A model generated the notes under the pieces. That model had not been told where the DNA came from. It made no database searches and worked only from the letters and a program-made list of their open reading frames with translations. Shown here in pieces: positions 5,439 through 13,166 of a DNA stretch of 13,166 bases. The stretch is from Glaciecola sp. UBA1851 (GTDB lineage Bacteria; Pseudomonadota; Gammaproteobacteria; Enterobacterales; Alteromonadaceae): positions 1-13,166 of the forward strand of contig DDIL01000098.1 of NCBI GenBank assembly GCA_002338515.1. The letters run 5' to 3'. Each line of letters starts with the position of its first letter. The first letter of the stretch is position 1. The translations under genes and the position numbers were made by a program.

Positions 5439-6644
5439 ATGAAATGGCATTGGGCAAGTACAGATAGCATCTCAAATTTAGGAATAGACCCAATAAAACA
5501 CCTTTCTTTAAATGATGAATTAACTAGTCCTTTTCTGTGTTTTGAATTTCTTAAGGCGCTTGAAGCGTCTTTTTGCGTTGGAGAAAGTATTCATCGAAGA
5601 ACGGGTTGGCTGCCCTCGCATATTCTTATAAAAAATGAAAACGATGAGTTAATTGCATTTATACCCGCCTATATAAAAACCCATTCATATGGAGAGTATA
5701 TATTTGACCATAGCTGGGCGCATGCTTATCAGCAACATGGTTTACCTTATTATCCCAAACTTATTTTTGCTATCCCCTTTACACCAGTATCAGGACCAAG
5801 AATATTCAAATTAACAAACATAAGTAATGACCAAATTGTTACGTTTCTTGCCGATCAGAAAGAAGCTATATTTAAACAATTAAATGTTAGCTCTATCCAC
5901 TTGTTGTTTCCGAATAAAGAACTATCTAATACATTTGATACTATGCATTTTTATACACGACACTCAGTGCAATTTAACTGGCATAATAAACAATATACTG
6001 ATTTTGAAAGTTTTTTGGAATCAATGACGGCAAGACGCCGACGTTCGATAAAAAAAGAACGAAAAAGTATAGCAAAACAAGGTGTAACCGTTGAAAAATT
6101 ATATGGAAAACATTTAACTAAGGAAGCAATGGACTTTTTCTGCCTTTGCTACAAACAGACTTATTTGAAACGCAGTGGCCATGAGGGATATTTAAATAAT
6201 GCTTTCTTTTTTGAGCTACTGGAAAATATGCAAGATAATCTTTTGTTAGTTGTGGCGAATAAACAGTCAAATATTGATAATGACTCGACCCATATAGTGA
6301 GCACTCCCGTTGCCGCATCGCTATTTCTTTTCGACCATAATGGACTATATGGCCGATATTGGGGTGCACTTGAAGATGTGTCAGGACTGCATTTTGAATG
6401 TTGCTATTATCAAGGTATAGAATTCTGTATCGAACACAACATTCCTTTATTTAACCCCGGTACACAGGGAGAGCATAAGATATTACGCGGGTTTGAACCA
6501 ACTATATGTTATTCCAATCACAGCATGGCTGAACCTGCATTTGATGACGCCGTTAAAGACTTTCTAATAAGAGAAACCCCACATATTAAAGAATACGCTA
6601 TTCAATCAGCTGATTTATTACCTTTTAAAGACGATTCGCAATAA
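5439..6644 (+). CDS. FemAB-like / GNAT-fold acyltransferase (DUF482 family)
   Basis: This 401-residue cytoplasmic protein belongs to the family formerly called DUF482, also described as 'peptidoglycan biosynthesis/FemAB-like'. The fold is that of GNAT acyltransferases, but the substrate is not established. The family's signature blocks are all visible in order: SPFLCFEFLKALE (30-42), GEYIFDHSWA (85-94), YYPKLIFAIPFTPVSGPR (104-121), the basic RRRRSIKKER (199-208), GRYWG (305-309), FECCYYQGIEFC (319-330) and FNPGTQGEHKILRGFEP (338-354). The length is normal for the family and no frameshift is seen. There is no signal peptide, so action on a cytoplasmic or nucleotide-linked substrate is more likely than on mature cell wall. 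The gene is divergent from recX. About 144 bp with its own likely promoter separates it from the next gene, so an operon with the peptidase is not evident. Confidence 0.88.
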   Translation: MKWHWASTDSISNLGIDPIKHLSLNDELTSPFLCFEFLKALEASFCVGESIHRRTGWLPSHILIKNENDELIAFIPAYIKTHSYGEYIFDHSWAHAYQQHGLPYYPKLIFAIPFTPVSGPRIFKLTNISNDQIVTFLADQKEAIFKQLNVSSIHLLFPNKELSNTFDTMHFYTRHSVQFNWHNKQYTDFESFLESMTARRRRSIKKERKSIAKQGVTVEKLYGKHLTKEAMDFFCLCYKQTYLKRSGHEGYLNNAFFFELLENMQDNLLLVVANKQSNIDNDSTHIVSTPVAASLFLFDHNGLYGRYWGALEDVSGLHFECCYYQGIEFCIEHNIPLFNPGTQGEHKILRGFEPTICYSNHSMAEPAFDDAVKDFLIRETPHIKEYAIQSADLLPFKDDSQ

Positions 6645-6736
6645 ATCTAAATTGTTACAAGATTTGTATACCTATTGCGATGTTTACAATCTTTATTAAA
6701 CTTCATCAGTTAAATATAAGGTATGTGCAAGGTATT

Positions 6737-6766
6737 TTGCGCTTGAACCAAAATCAAATATATAAA
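6737..6766 (+). promoter_or_regulatory. Candidate promoter of the M13 peptidase gene
   Basis: A TTGCGC (6737-6742) and TATAAA (6761-6766) pair is separated by 18 nt, within the 144-bp gap upstream of the peptidase. An overlapping TTGAAC (6743-6748) is an alternative -35. The gap also holds an imperfect inverted repeat at about 6659-6694 that might end the upstream transcript, but it has no T tract. Confidence 0.35.
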
Positions 6767-6788
6767 TAAAACGACAGAAAGGTAGGAT

Positions 6789-8852
6789 ATGAAAAAATCG
6801 ATAATAGCGTTAGCCATAGTCGGAGCAATTGGCTTAGTTGGGTGTAGTCAACCACAAGATGATGTAAATGCAGAAGTAACAGTGGCCGCAGCGAAACCTG
6901 AACTTGGTACCTTTGGTATTGATATGGACGCTAAAAATATAGAAGTGAAAGCAGGCGACGATTTCTTCATGCATACAAATGGAACCTGGTATGACAATTA
7001 CGTCATGCCGGCGGATAAAACTCGTTATGGTGCTTTCACTAAGCTTGCCGAGCGCAGTGAAGATAGAGTGAAAGCAATTATTGAGGAAGTAGCGGCAAAA
7101 ACTGATTTAAATGCTGAAGAACAACTTGTATCAGCATATTATAACTCTTATATGGACGTAGACACCTTGAACCAAAAAGGCATGGCGCCAATTCAGCCTA
7201 TGCTTGAAGAAATCGCATCCATTGAAAACACCACTGACCTTGTTAATGTGTTTGGCAAAACTTGGCTAACAGGCACAAACAGCCCAATTTCCGGTGGACT
7301 CAGCTTCAATAGACTTGACCCAAACAGCTATCAATTTTCAGTCAGTGTGGGTGGTTTAGGCTTACCAGACAGATCCTATTACCTAGAAGATAACGAGCGA
7401 TTCACTAAAATTTTAGCTGAATATGAAAACAATATTGCGACTTTACTTAACCTAGCCGGAAGTGAAACTCCAGAATTAGACGCTCAAAAAATCATCGCGT
7501 TAGAAACGACTATGGCAGAAGCTCAATGGCCGAGAGAAAAACGTAGAAATAGAGATTTGACACTTAACCCAGTTGAGCGTGTGAATCTAAGCAATACTTA
7601 TCCTGATTTTGATTGGGACACTTATTTAGCCGCTCAAGGTTATCAAGTGCCAAATTTGAATGTGTCTCAGCCAGAGCCGGTAAATGATATGATTAAAATC
7701 ATCAATGAAACCCCTCTTGATGTTTGGAAATCTTATTTAACTTATCACTTAGTTTCAGGCAATTCATCACTGCTATCAGAAGAAGTTTATGATGCTAATT
7801 TTGCTTTTTACGGCACTGTTTTAAATGGACAACAAGAGCCACGTCCTCGCTGGAAACGCGCAGTTAATGCAATGGGAAGCACCCAAAGCTTAGGCTTTGC
7901 AATTGGCCAAGTATATGTAGACCGATATTTCCCACAAAGCTCTAAAGAACAAATGAAAGAGTTGGTTGAAAACTTGCGAAAAGCATTAGATGAGCGCATT
8001 ACTAACCTTGATTGGATGGGTGAAGAAACGAAAAAGAATGCCAAAGAGAAGCTGATGGCATTTAATCCTAAAATTGGATACCCAGACGAATGGCAAGATT
8101 TCACTGGTCTAGAATTATCTAGCGATGATTTAATGGGTAATACAATAGCAATGCGTCAGTTTTTCCGTGAACAAAGTATTGCTGATGAACTCAAACCTAC
8201 CGATAGAGACGATTGGTTTATGACCCCCCAAAGGGTGAATGCTTATTACAATCCTTCATTTAATGAAATTGTATTTCCAGCGGCTATTTTACAAGCACCG
8301 TTTTTTGACCCGAATGCTGATGACGCAGTTAACTACGGTGCAATTGGTGCGGTAATTGGACATGAAATGGGTCATGGTTTTGATGACCAAGGTTCAAAAT
8401 CAGATGCAAAAGGCGTGCAACGTAATTGGTGGACCGATAACGATAGAGCAGCGTTTGAAGCCAAAACTCAAAAGCTTGTAGAGCAATATAATGCTTATGA
8501 AGCACTGCCGGGGCAGTTTGTAAATGGCGCAAATAGTTTGGGCGAGAATATTGGTGACGTGGGTGGATTGGCTATGGCTTACCATGCTTATAAACTTAGC
8601 CTAAATGGAGAAGAAGCACCGGTAATTGACGGTTTAACGGGTGATCAACGTTTCTTCTTAGCCTGGGCGCAAGTATGGCGTATCAAGATGACGGATGAAG
8701 CATTACTGAATAGATTAAAAGGTGGTACGCATGCGCCAGGCATGTTCAGAGCGCAAGCACCTCGTAACCATGATGCATGGTATGAAGCCTTTAATGTTCA
8801 ACCGGGCGATGACTTATATTTACCGCCTGAAGAACGCGTCAGTATTTGGTAA
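6789..8852 (+). CDS. M13 family (neprilysin/PepO-type) zinc metallopeptidase, lipoprotein
   Basis: This zinc endopeptidase probably degrades oligopeptides in the periplasm or at the outer membrane. The 687-residue protein starts with a lipoprotein signal, MKKSIIALAIVGAIGLVGC, in which the lipobox LVGC makes Cys19 the lipidated residue; the following S-Q suggests outer-membrane sorting. The M13 N-terminal domain begins at about GDDFFMHTNGTWYDN (56-70). The substrate-binding NAYYNP is at 484-489. The zinc site HEMGH is at 525-529 (ligands His525 and His529, catalytic Glu526), and the third ligand Glu586 with Asp590 is in ENIGD. The tail reads HAPGMFRAQAP...YLPPEERVSIW. The usual CxxW end of M13 enzymes lacks its cysteine here but keeps the terminal Trp, as in many bacterial members. 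The ATG is preceded by GAAAGG with six-nt spacing. A strong terminator follows, and the gene appears monocistronic. Confidence 0.95.
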   Translation: MKKSIIALAIVGAIGLVGCSQPQDDVNAEVTVAAAKPELGTFGIDMDAKNIEVKAGDDFFMHTNGTWYDNYVMPADKTRYGAFTKLAERSEDRVKAIIEEVAAKTDLNAEEQLVSAYYNSYMDVDTLNQKGMAPIQPMLEEIASIENTTDLVNVFGKTWLTGTNSPISGGLSFNRLDPNSYQFSVSVGGLGLPDRSYYLEDNERFTKILAEYENNIATLLNLAGSETPELDAQKIIALETTMAEAQWPREKRRNRDLTLNPVERVNLSNTYPDFDWDTYLAAQGYQVPNLNVSQPEPVNDMIKIINETPLDVWKSYLTYHLVSGNSSLLSEEVYDANFAFYGTVLNGQQEPRPRWKRAVNAMGSTQSLGFAIGQVYVDRYFPQSSKEQMKELVENLRKALDERITNLDWMGEETKKNAKEKLMAFNPKIGYPDEWQDFTGLELSSDDLMGNTIAMRQFFREQSIADELKPTDRDDWFMTPQRVNAYYNPSFNEIVFPAAILQAPFFDPNADDAVNYGAIGAVIGHEMGHGFDDQGSKSDAKGVQRNWWTDNDRAAFEAKTQKLVEQYNAYEALPGQFVNGANSLGENIGDVGGLAMAYHAYKLSLNGEEAPVIDGLTGDQRFFLAWAQVWRIKMTDEALLNRLKGGTHAPGMFRAQAPRNHDAWYEAFNVQPGDDLYLPPEERVSIW

Positions 8853-8873
8853 GCGTTAATTTAAATTGATTTG

Positions 8874-8924
8874 AAACCACTCAATTTTAGCTATTTTTAT
8901 AAAGCTATAATGAGTGGTTTTTTT
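8874..8924 (+). terminator. Terminator of the M13 peptidase gene, possibly bidirectional
   Basis: The arms AAACCACTCA (8874-8883) and TGAGTGGTTT (8911-8920) form a perfect 10-bp stem. The inner pair TAGCT/AGCTA lengthens the structure. Seven T residues (8918-8924) follow on the plus strand. It lies between convergent genes. Read from the minus strand the stem is followed by only three Ts, so it mainly serves the peptidase gene but could also help end the opposite transcript. Confidence 0.88.
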
Positions 8925-9510
8925 ATTTTCGCCAAACAAGCATCAGGTTATTAGCAGGCATCTCAATTATTTTTTCTAACTGAATATTATCTACCCACGC
9001 TTTTAATTCCTCTATATCCCTGTATCCGCCTCTACCAGAGGCAAGCAACTTACCATGAAATTCTGCATTACTTTCGCTAGAAAATTCACCATCAATCGTA
9101 AAAGGTCCGTACTGGCAAAATACACCATTAGTAGGTAACGCTTCGCTCACTTTTTGCATCATAAATTGCACTTGTATCTTTTGCATAATATGCGCAGTAT
9201 TGGCGGTAAATATTGCGTCATATGACTGTTTAGGCCAAGGATCATTAGGAATGCTTAACGGTATAGGCGGTAGTAAATTACTTAATTCATATTCTTGAAG
9301 CCACAAGTAAATACCTTGGTGATATTCAAGCTGATCCGCTGTTTGCCAAGTAATATGAGGTAAATTAGCGGCAAAATGCACCGCATGTTGTCCAGTACCT
9401 GAACCAATCTCAAGTACCTTTTTTACATCTTTAAATTCGTTAATAAGTACATCTAGGATATAAGGCTTATTATTTTCGCAAGCCTGACTGTATGGTTTTT
9501 CATCAATCAT
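8923..9510 (-). CDS. DUF938 SAM-dependent methyltransferase-like protein
   Basis: This 195-residue cytoplasmic protein has a Rossmann-type class I methyltransferase fold; the substrate is unknown. The AdoMet-binding motif I reads VLEIGSGTGQHAVHFA (32-47), the characteristic wording of the DUF938 family. Other family landmarks follow: the N-terminal KPYSQACENNK (5-15), YGPFTIDG (134-141), SNAEF (147-151), RDIEEL (164-169) and EMPANNL (183-189) near the end. The length is normal. The gene begins 10 bp after the stop codon of the GGDEF-EAL gene on the same strand, so the two probably share a transcript. The ATG at 9508-9510 has no recognisable Shine-Dalgarno, which suggests translation by re-initiation from the upstream gene. 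The link to c-di-GMP signalling is positional only. Its last codons overlap the terminator at 8874-8924. Confidence 0.9.
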   Translation of the reverse strand: MIDEKPYSQACENNKPYILDVLINEFKDVKKVLEIGSGTGQHAVHFAANLPHITWQTADQLEYHQGIYLWLQEYELSNLLPPIPLSIPNDPWPKQSYDAIFTANTAHIMQKIQVQFMMQKVSEALPTNGVFCQYGPFTIDGEFSSESNAEFHGKLLASGRGGYRDIEELKAWVDNIQLEKIIEMPANNLMLVWRK

Positions 9511-9520
9511 ACGTGAACAA

Positions 9521-12124
9521 TTATTTTAATGTAGAAAGCGATAGCATACTTTTATTTGCATGTTTTGCAATTATCGCCAACCAATCTTCTATTGAAAGTG
9601 GCTTTGATAAATAATACCCCTGAAACATCGAGCAACCTTGTTTGGTTAAATAGTCAAGTTGTTCCTGAGTTTCTACTCCCTCTGCAACGCTAGTTACACC
9701 CAATGCATTAGCCATATTAATTATCATATTAACAATTGTTCGGCCTGAGTTATCATTGTTATCAGAAATACTATCTACAAAAAATCGGTCTATTTTCAGT
9801 TCTGATATAGGTAGTTTTTTTAGATAGCTTAAACTTGAATAGCCCGTCCCAAAATCATCAACCGAAAACCTAAATCCTTTTTTATGTAGTTTGTTCATTG
9901 TGCTTATAACCAACTCTATATCAGTTATTAAAGCCGTTTCGGTTAACTCTAAAACAAGACGTTGCGGTGAAACATGCCACTTTTCAACATAATACAATAA
10001 ACGCTCAATAAAATTGGAGGCAACAATTTGTTTAGCGCTTATATTAATTGAAATACTGGTATTAACTGCTTCTTTATCAAGTGAATAAAGTAACTGACAA
10101 ACTTGGTCAATCACCCACTCACCTATTTTATTGATTGTATTACTTTGTTCAGCAACAGGTATGAATTCATCAGGGCCAACCCAACCTAGTTCTTGTGAAT
10201 GCCATCGAATGAGTGCTTCAGACGAATCTAACTTGCCATCAGGATTAAATTGAGGCTGGATGACTAATGACAATTCATCAGTTTCCGTTACATTGGCAAG
10301 CAAACTTCGCATTTTTTTGAGACGTTCATATTTCTCTAATTCGGTTTTATTTGCATAATACTGACCAAAGGGTGCAAGACGTTTAGCATTTCTAAGCGCG
10401 TATTCTAACGTATCGAATAAAGTCTCGTAGTTATTAGAACGCGCATCTAAAATAGCACTACCAATAGAAACCGACAGGGGAATATCTTGGTCTTCGTTAA
10501 CAAATGAAAATAACTCGTTGCGCAATAAGTTTGAGTCAACAAATGCTTGCAAGACCTCCAATTCATTTGGGTGGCTTGATACTTCATCGCTTAATAACAC
10601 AAAGGCATCTTCACCGCTTTTATAAACATTACAACGTTTACCAACAAGTGTAGAAATCTTATCGGCTATGAATTTTAAGCAATCGTTTCCCGTTCCAAAA
10701 CCATATTTTAAATTAATTTGCGACATTTTATCTACGTTAATTAACGCAGCATAAATGTATGCACCGCCTCTAGATGCAAAACCACTCTGTAACAAACTTT
10801 TGCATTCTCGTTCAAACCAAAGTTTATTTTTTAATCCGGTAGTTGTGTCAGAATATGCCAAGTTATAGATAGTATCCTCAGCTTGAATTCTTTCGCTAAT
10901 ATCTCTAATGACACCTACATAGCGTGATTCACCAACATTACTCGCTTTAGTTAATGACAATTCCATTTGAAATACTTCGCCATTTTTACGCAAAGCGGGA
11001 AGTTCACGTCCTACACCAATAATATTGGCGTGTTGAGTACGTTCATAATTATCAATAAAAGTTTGATGTCTTGACGCATATGGTTCAGGCATTAGCTGAT
11101 TGACAGACATTGCCTCTAACTCAGCCATTGAGTATCCAAACATTTGCTCGCTAGATGAGTTGGCATGCAAAATATTTCCTTTAAGGTCAATAGTGACAAC
11201 TGCATCTTTTAAATTGTTAAGAATGACTTCAAGCTTATGACTCTCTGCCTGAGTGGCAGCAAGCATTTTACGTTCTTCGGTTATATCAGCAATAGCTCCA
11301 TACAAGCGTATAACTTTCCCCTCTGAATTTTTTTCCGCATTGCTACTTACTCTTATCCATTTACTCAGGCCTTGCGCATTATTAAACCCAATTTCTTCAC
11401 AATAAGTTTCACCAGTCTCAATCGACTTATTAAATAATTCTGAAATACGTTTTTTATCATACTCATTATACAAAGCAGCGCCAATCAGAGGCTTTAAGTG
11501 CGCGTTAAAAGGCAGGCCATAAATTCTATAAACTTCATTTGACCAATAAAGATGGTCTTCTGAAACATCATATTCCCACGCACCCACTTTAGCCATTTCC
11601 TCAACTTCAGATAACAATAGAAGTTGTTTATTTGATCGCAATTGTAAATGACTTTTATGCAGAAATTCGCCTAGGAAACGCCCAAATGTATTAAATTTAG
11701 AACTATATCTGCTAATCTCAAAACAGGGCTTTTTATATAAACCAACTAATATACCAACTGGCCTATCAGTTTCACAAAATATTGGCACCCCCAAATACGC
11801 TTGAATGCCCATGTCAACTAATGCGGCATCTAGCGGGTATTGTTGAGCCACATTTTCTGGAATGCAGCAAACGTCACTCTCAAAAACTTGCTCGCAAGGA
11901 GAGCCGTTAAGTTCATATGAAAAATTATCGATTATGCTGTTTTGATAAACAGCTGCCGTTGAAACGGCATGAATGAGGTCTTTGTCAACAGATGCAATAA
12001 ATAGGTAGTCAGCAGATATCTCAGCGTTCAAATCAAGCAAATGTTTGCATAACGAATTATTTTCATAATGCGCGATATGCTGAAACTCTGAACGCGTCAT
12101 TTTCTTATTTGTTAAACGCTTCAA
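9521..12124 (-). CDS. GAF-PAS-PAS-GGDEF-EAL protein, probable c-di-GMP phosphodiesterase
   Basis: This 867-residue signalling protein lacks membrane segments and is probably a cytoplasmic sensor. Domains in order: GAF about 20-155; PAS with PAC about 170-287 (MAKVGAWEYDVSEDHLYWSNE at its start); a second PAS about 293-415 (DITEER and DISERI linkers close the two); GGDEF about 418-585; EAL about 600-855. The GGDEF motif reads SGEDA (503-507), and the upstream metal and GTP positions are also altered (NVDKMSQINL), so diguanylate cyclase activity is doubtful. The product-inhibition RxxD is absent. The EAL site looks complete: EAL (636-638), Asn694, Glu726 in ELTET, DDFGTGYSS (756-764), Lys777, Glu815 in AEGVE and Glu818. 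Hydrolysis of c-di-GMP to pGpG is therefore the likely reaction, with the degenerate GGDEF as a regulatory or GTP-sensing module. The start is TTG (12122-12124) with GAGG at 12132-12135, seven nt upstream; an ATG eight codons later has only a weak site. The DUF938 gene follows 10 bp downstream. Confidence 0.93.
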   Translation of the reverse strand: MKRLTNKKMTRSEFQHIAHYENNSLCKHLLDLNAEISADYLFIASVDKDLIHAVSTAAVYQNSIIDNFSYELNGSPCEQVFESDVCCIPENVAQQYPLDAALVDMGIQAYLGVPIFCETDRPVGILVGLYKKPCFEISRYSSKFNTFGRFLGEFLHKSHLQLRSNKQLLLLSEVEEMAKVGAWEYDVSEDHLYWSNEVYRIYGLPFNAHLKPLIGAALYNEYDKKRISELFNKSIETGETYCEEIGFNNAQGLSKWIRVSSNAEKNSEGKVIRLYGAIADITEERKMLAATQAESHKLEVILNNLKDAVVTIDLKGNILHANSSSEQMFGYSMAELEAMSVNQLMPEPYASRHQTFIDNYERTQHANIIGVGRELPALRKNGEVFQMELSLTKASNVGESRYVGVIRDISERIQAEDTIYNLAYSDTTTGLKNKLWFERECKSLLQSGFASRGGAYIYAALINVDKMSQINLKYGFGTGNDCLKFIADKISTLVGKRCNVYKSGEDAFVLLSDEVSSHPNELEVLQAFVDSNLLRNELFSFVNEDQDIPLSVSIGSAILDARSNNYETLFDTLEYALRNAKRLAPFGQYYANKTELEKYERLKKMRSLLANVTETDELSLVIQPQFNPDGKLDSSEALIRWHSQELGWVGPDEFIPVAEQSNTINKIGEWVIDQVCQLLYSLDKEAVNTSISINISAKQIVASNFIERLLYYVEKWHVSPQRLVLELTETALITDIELVISTMNKLHKKGFRFSVDDFGTGYSSLSYLKKLPISELKIDRFFVDSISDNNDNSGRTIVNMIINMANALGVTSVAEGVETQEQLDYLTKQGCSMFQGYYLSKPLSIEDWLAIIAKHANKSMLSLSTLK

Positions 12125-12492
12125 GCTATAACCTCATCTTATTTGATAAAGATTAGTACCAAGCTAAACATGAGTTTAGAAATGGCATGTAATTGCTCAG
12201 TGCTCATAATTTTTATACGATTATTTACGCACAAAAGAAAAAAATTAAAATTACAATACTGTTAAGCGAATGTATCGGCTATTATAAAAACAACTTAAGG
12301 TAATACTGAAAACTTCATTACAGGCGACGATTCTACTTAGAGAGAACTTGTTAAGTACATCGTTTGGTGATGGCCGATTTACGGAAATAAAAATATGTAT
12401 ATTCTCAAATAACATTACTCCTATAGTGTATTTTTTGCAAATATATTGAGCATAAACCTTTTATCAGCAAGCTTGTGAGTTATAAATAGGCT
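12125..12492. other. Intergenic stretch between metH and the GGDEF-EAL gene
   Basis: This 368-bp AT-rich gap holds no recognisable gene. It should contain the promoter of the minus-strand GGDEF-EAL gene. Candidates on the minus strand are a TATAAT at plus 12281-12286 with a poor -35, and a TATAAA with spacing to TTTCTT near plus 12210-12245. Neither is convincing. No clear hairpin with a T tract is seen after the metH stop codon; the AAGCTTG palindrome near 12468-12475 is too short to call a terminator. Confidence 0.4.
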
Positions 12493-13166
12493 CTAGTCTT
12501 GTAAATTCGGCGCAAGCCATTTTTCCGCTTTTTCTATATTCCAACTTTTCCGCTGGGCATATTCAGATAGCTGATCTTGTTGGATTTTTGCTACCGCAAA
12601 ATAACGACAATCAGGATGACTGAAATACCAACCTGAAACGGAAGCACCTGGCCACATGGCATAAGATTCAGTTAATTGCATGCCAATTTCTTTTTCCACA
12701 TCGAGTAAATCCCAAATTAACTGTTTTTCAGTGTGCTCAGGGCAAGCAGCATAACCAGGTGCAGGTCGAATACCTTGATACTTTTCAGCAATCAATGCTT
12801 CATTGTTTAGTGTTTCGTCAGCCGCATAACCCCATAACTCTTTTCTGACTATTTTATGCAGATACTCAGCAAAAGCTTCGGCTAGCCTATCTGCAATTGC
12901 CTTCACCATAATTGAATTATAATCATCACCGTCTTTTTCAAACGCCTTCGCTAGCTCTTCTTCGCCAATACCAGCTGTCACCGCAAACGCGCCAATATAG
13001 TCTGTTTTATTAGCCGTTTTTGGCGCAACGAAATCACTTAAACAGTAATTAAACCCCTTAGGTTTTAGCGTTTGTTGACGTAAATGCTCGCCCTTACCTA
13101 TCACATGCGTCTGTTCAAAGGTGTCATATATTTCAATACTTTCATCCACGCTGTTAGCCGGAAATA
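12493..13166 (-). CDS. metH: Cobalamin-dependent methionine synthase, C-terminal part (5' end outside window)
   Basis: MetH transfers a methyl group from methyltetrahydrofolate to homocysteine through methylcobalamin, in the cytoplasm. Only the last 223 codons or so are in the window. They code for most of the AdoMet-binding reactivation domain, which remethylates oxidised cob(II)alamin. The frame runs open to the window edge (preceding residues FPANS, matching FPAN in E. coli MetH), so the GTG at 13147-13149 is not a start. The domain is easily recognised: HLRQQT, NYCLSDFVAPK, DYIGAFAVT, DDYNSIMVKAIADRLAEAF, the AdoMet-contact motif RPAPGY followed by CPEHTEK, then MWPGASVSGWYFSHPD and the C-terminal WLAPNL. 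Agreement with E. coli MetH is close throughout. The gene ends at TAG (12493-12495), and its next neighbour on the same strand starts 368 bp away, so co-transcription is unlikely. Confidence 0.97.
   Translation of the reverse strand, partial: FPANSVDESIEIYDTFEQTHVIGKGEHLRQQTLKPKGFNYCLSDFVAPKTANKTDYIGAFAVTAGIGEEELAKAFEKDGDDYNSIMVKAIADRLAEAFAEYLHKIVRKELWGYAADETLNNEALIAEKYQGIRPAPGYAACPEHTEKQLIWDLLDVEKEIGMQLTESYAMWPGASVSGWYFSHPDCRYFAVAKIQQDQLSEYAQRKSWNIEKAEKWLAPNLQD

Noticed and set aside
8329..8585. Two overlapping minus-strand open frames inside the M13 peptidase gene
   Set aside because: They are antisense shadows of the conserved HEMGH and ENIGD region, without ribosome binding sites.
4236..8852. 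Genomic island or mobile element between recX and the convergent terminator
   Set aside because: No integrase, transposase, terminal repeats or attachment-site duplication seen, and base composition looks like the flanks; simple rearrangement is enough.
13147..13149. GTG as a start codon for a short stand-alone gene
   Set aside because: The frame stays open to the window edge and the residues before it (FPANS) continue the MetH alignment, so this is the middle of metH.

Overview
The window is a piece of a gammaproteobacterial chromosome, most likely from a marine Alteromonadales-type bacterium. The evidence is the low GC content, the CsrA, AlaRS and MetH sequences that read much like their E. 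coli counterparts, the gene order csrA / tRNA-Ser(GCU) / tRNA-Arg(ACG) beside alaS and recX, and the lipoprotein M13 peptidase and FemAB-like acyltransferase families common in that group. Genus-level placement cannot be made from the sequence alone. No phage, transposon, CRISPR or defence system is visible.

Layout. From 1 to 600 there is a block of short inverted repeats, then a minus-strand tRNA operon (Ser-GCU followed by two identical Arg-ACG genes) with a recognisable promoter and terminator. csrA and alaS follow, also on the minus strand, separated by an AT-rich gap with no gene. From 3734 to 5386 a secreted DUF3313-like protein on the plus strand sits between alaS and recX. It is preceded by a possible 29-codon leader ORF and overlaps the recX stop codon. 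From 5439 to 8852 are two plus-strand genes: a FemAB-like/GNAT acyltransferase and an M13 metallopeptidase lipoprotein that ends at a strong hairpin terminator. From 8923 to 12124 is a minus-strand two-gene unit: a GAF-PAS-PAS-GGDEF-EAL regulator with a degenerate GGDEF and an intact EAL motif, then a DUF938 methyltransferase. The window closes with the 3' end of metH (minus strand), cut by the window edge.

How the parts relate. The left part is a translation and regulation core (tRNAs, CsrA, AlaRS) that keeps the ancestral order recX-alaS-csrA-serV-argV known from enterics, but with changes. recA does not lie upstream of recX, where a divergent acyltransferase gene sits instead. There is no aspartate kinase gene between alaS and csrA, and a plus-strand gene has entered between recX and alaS. 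The right part is a set of envelope, peptidase, signalling and methyltransferase genes with no obvious shared pathway.

Nothing here makes a convincing new biological system. The best leads are the rearranged recX neighbourhood, the leader ORF and TTG start of the DUF3313-like gene, and the probable phosphodiesterase-only GGDEF-EAL protein.
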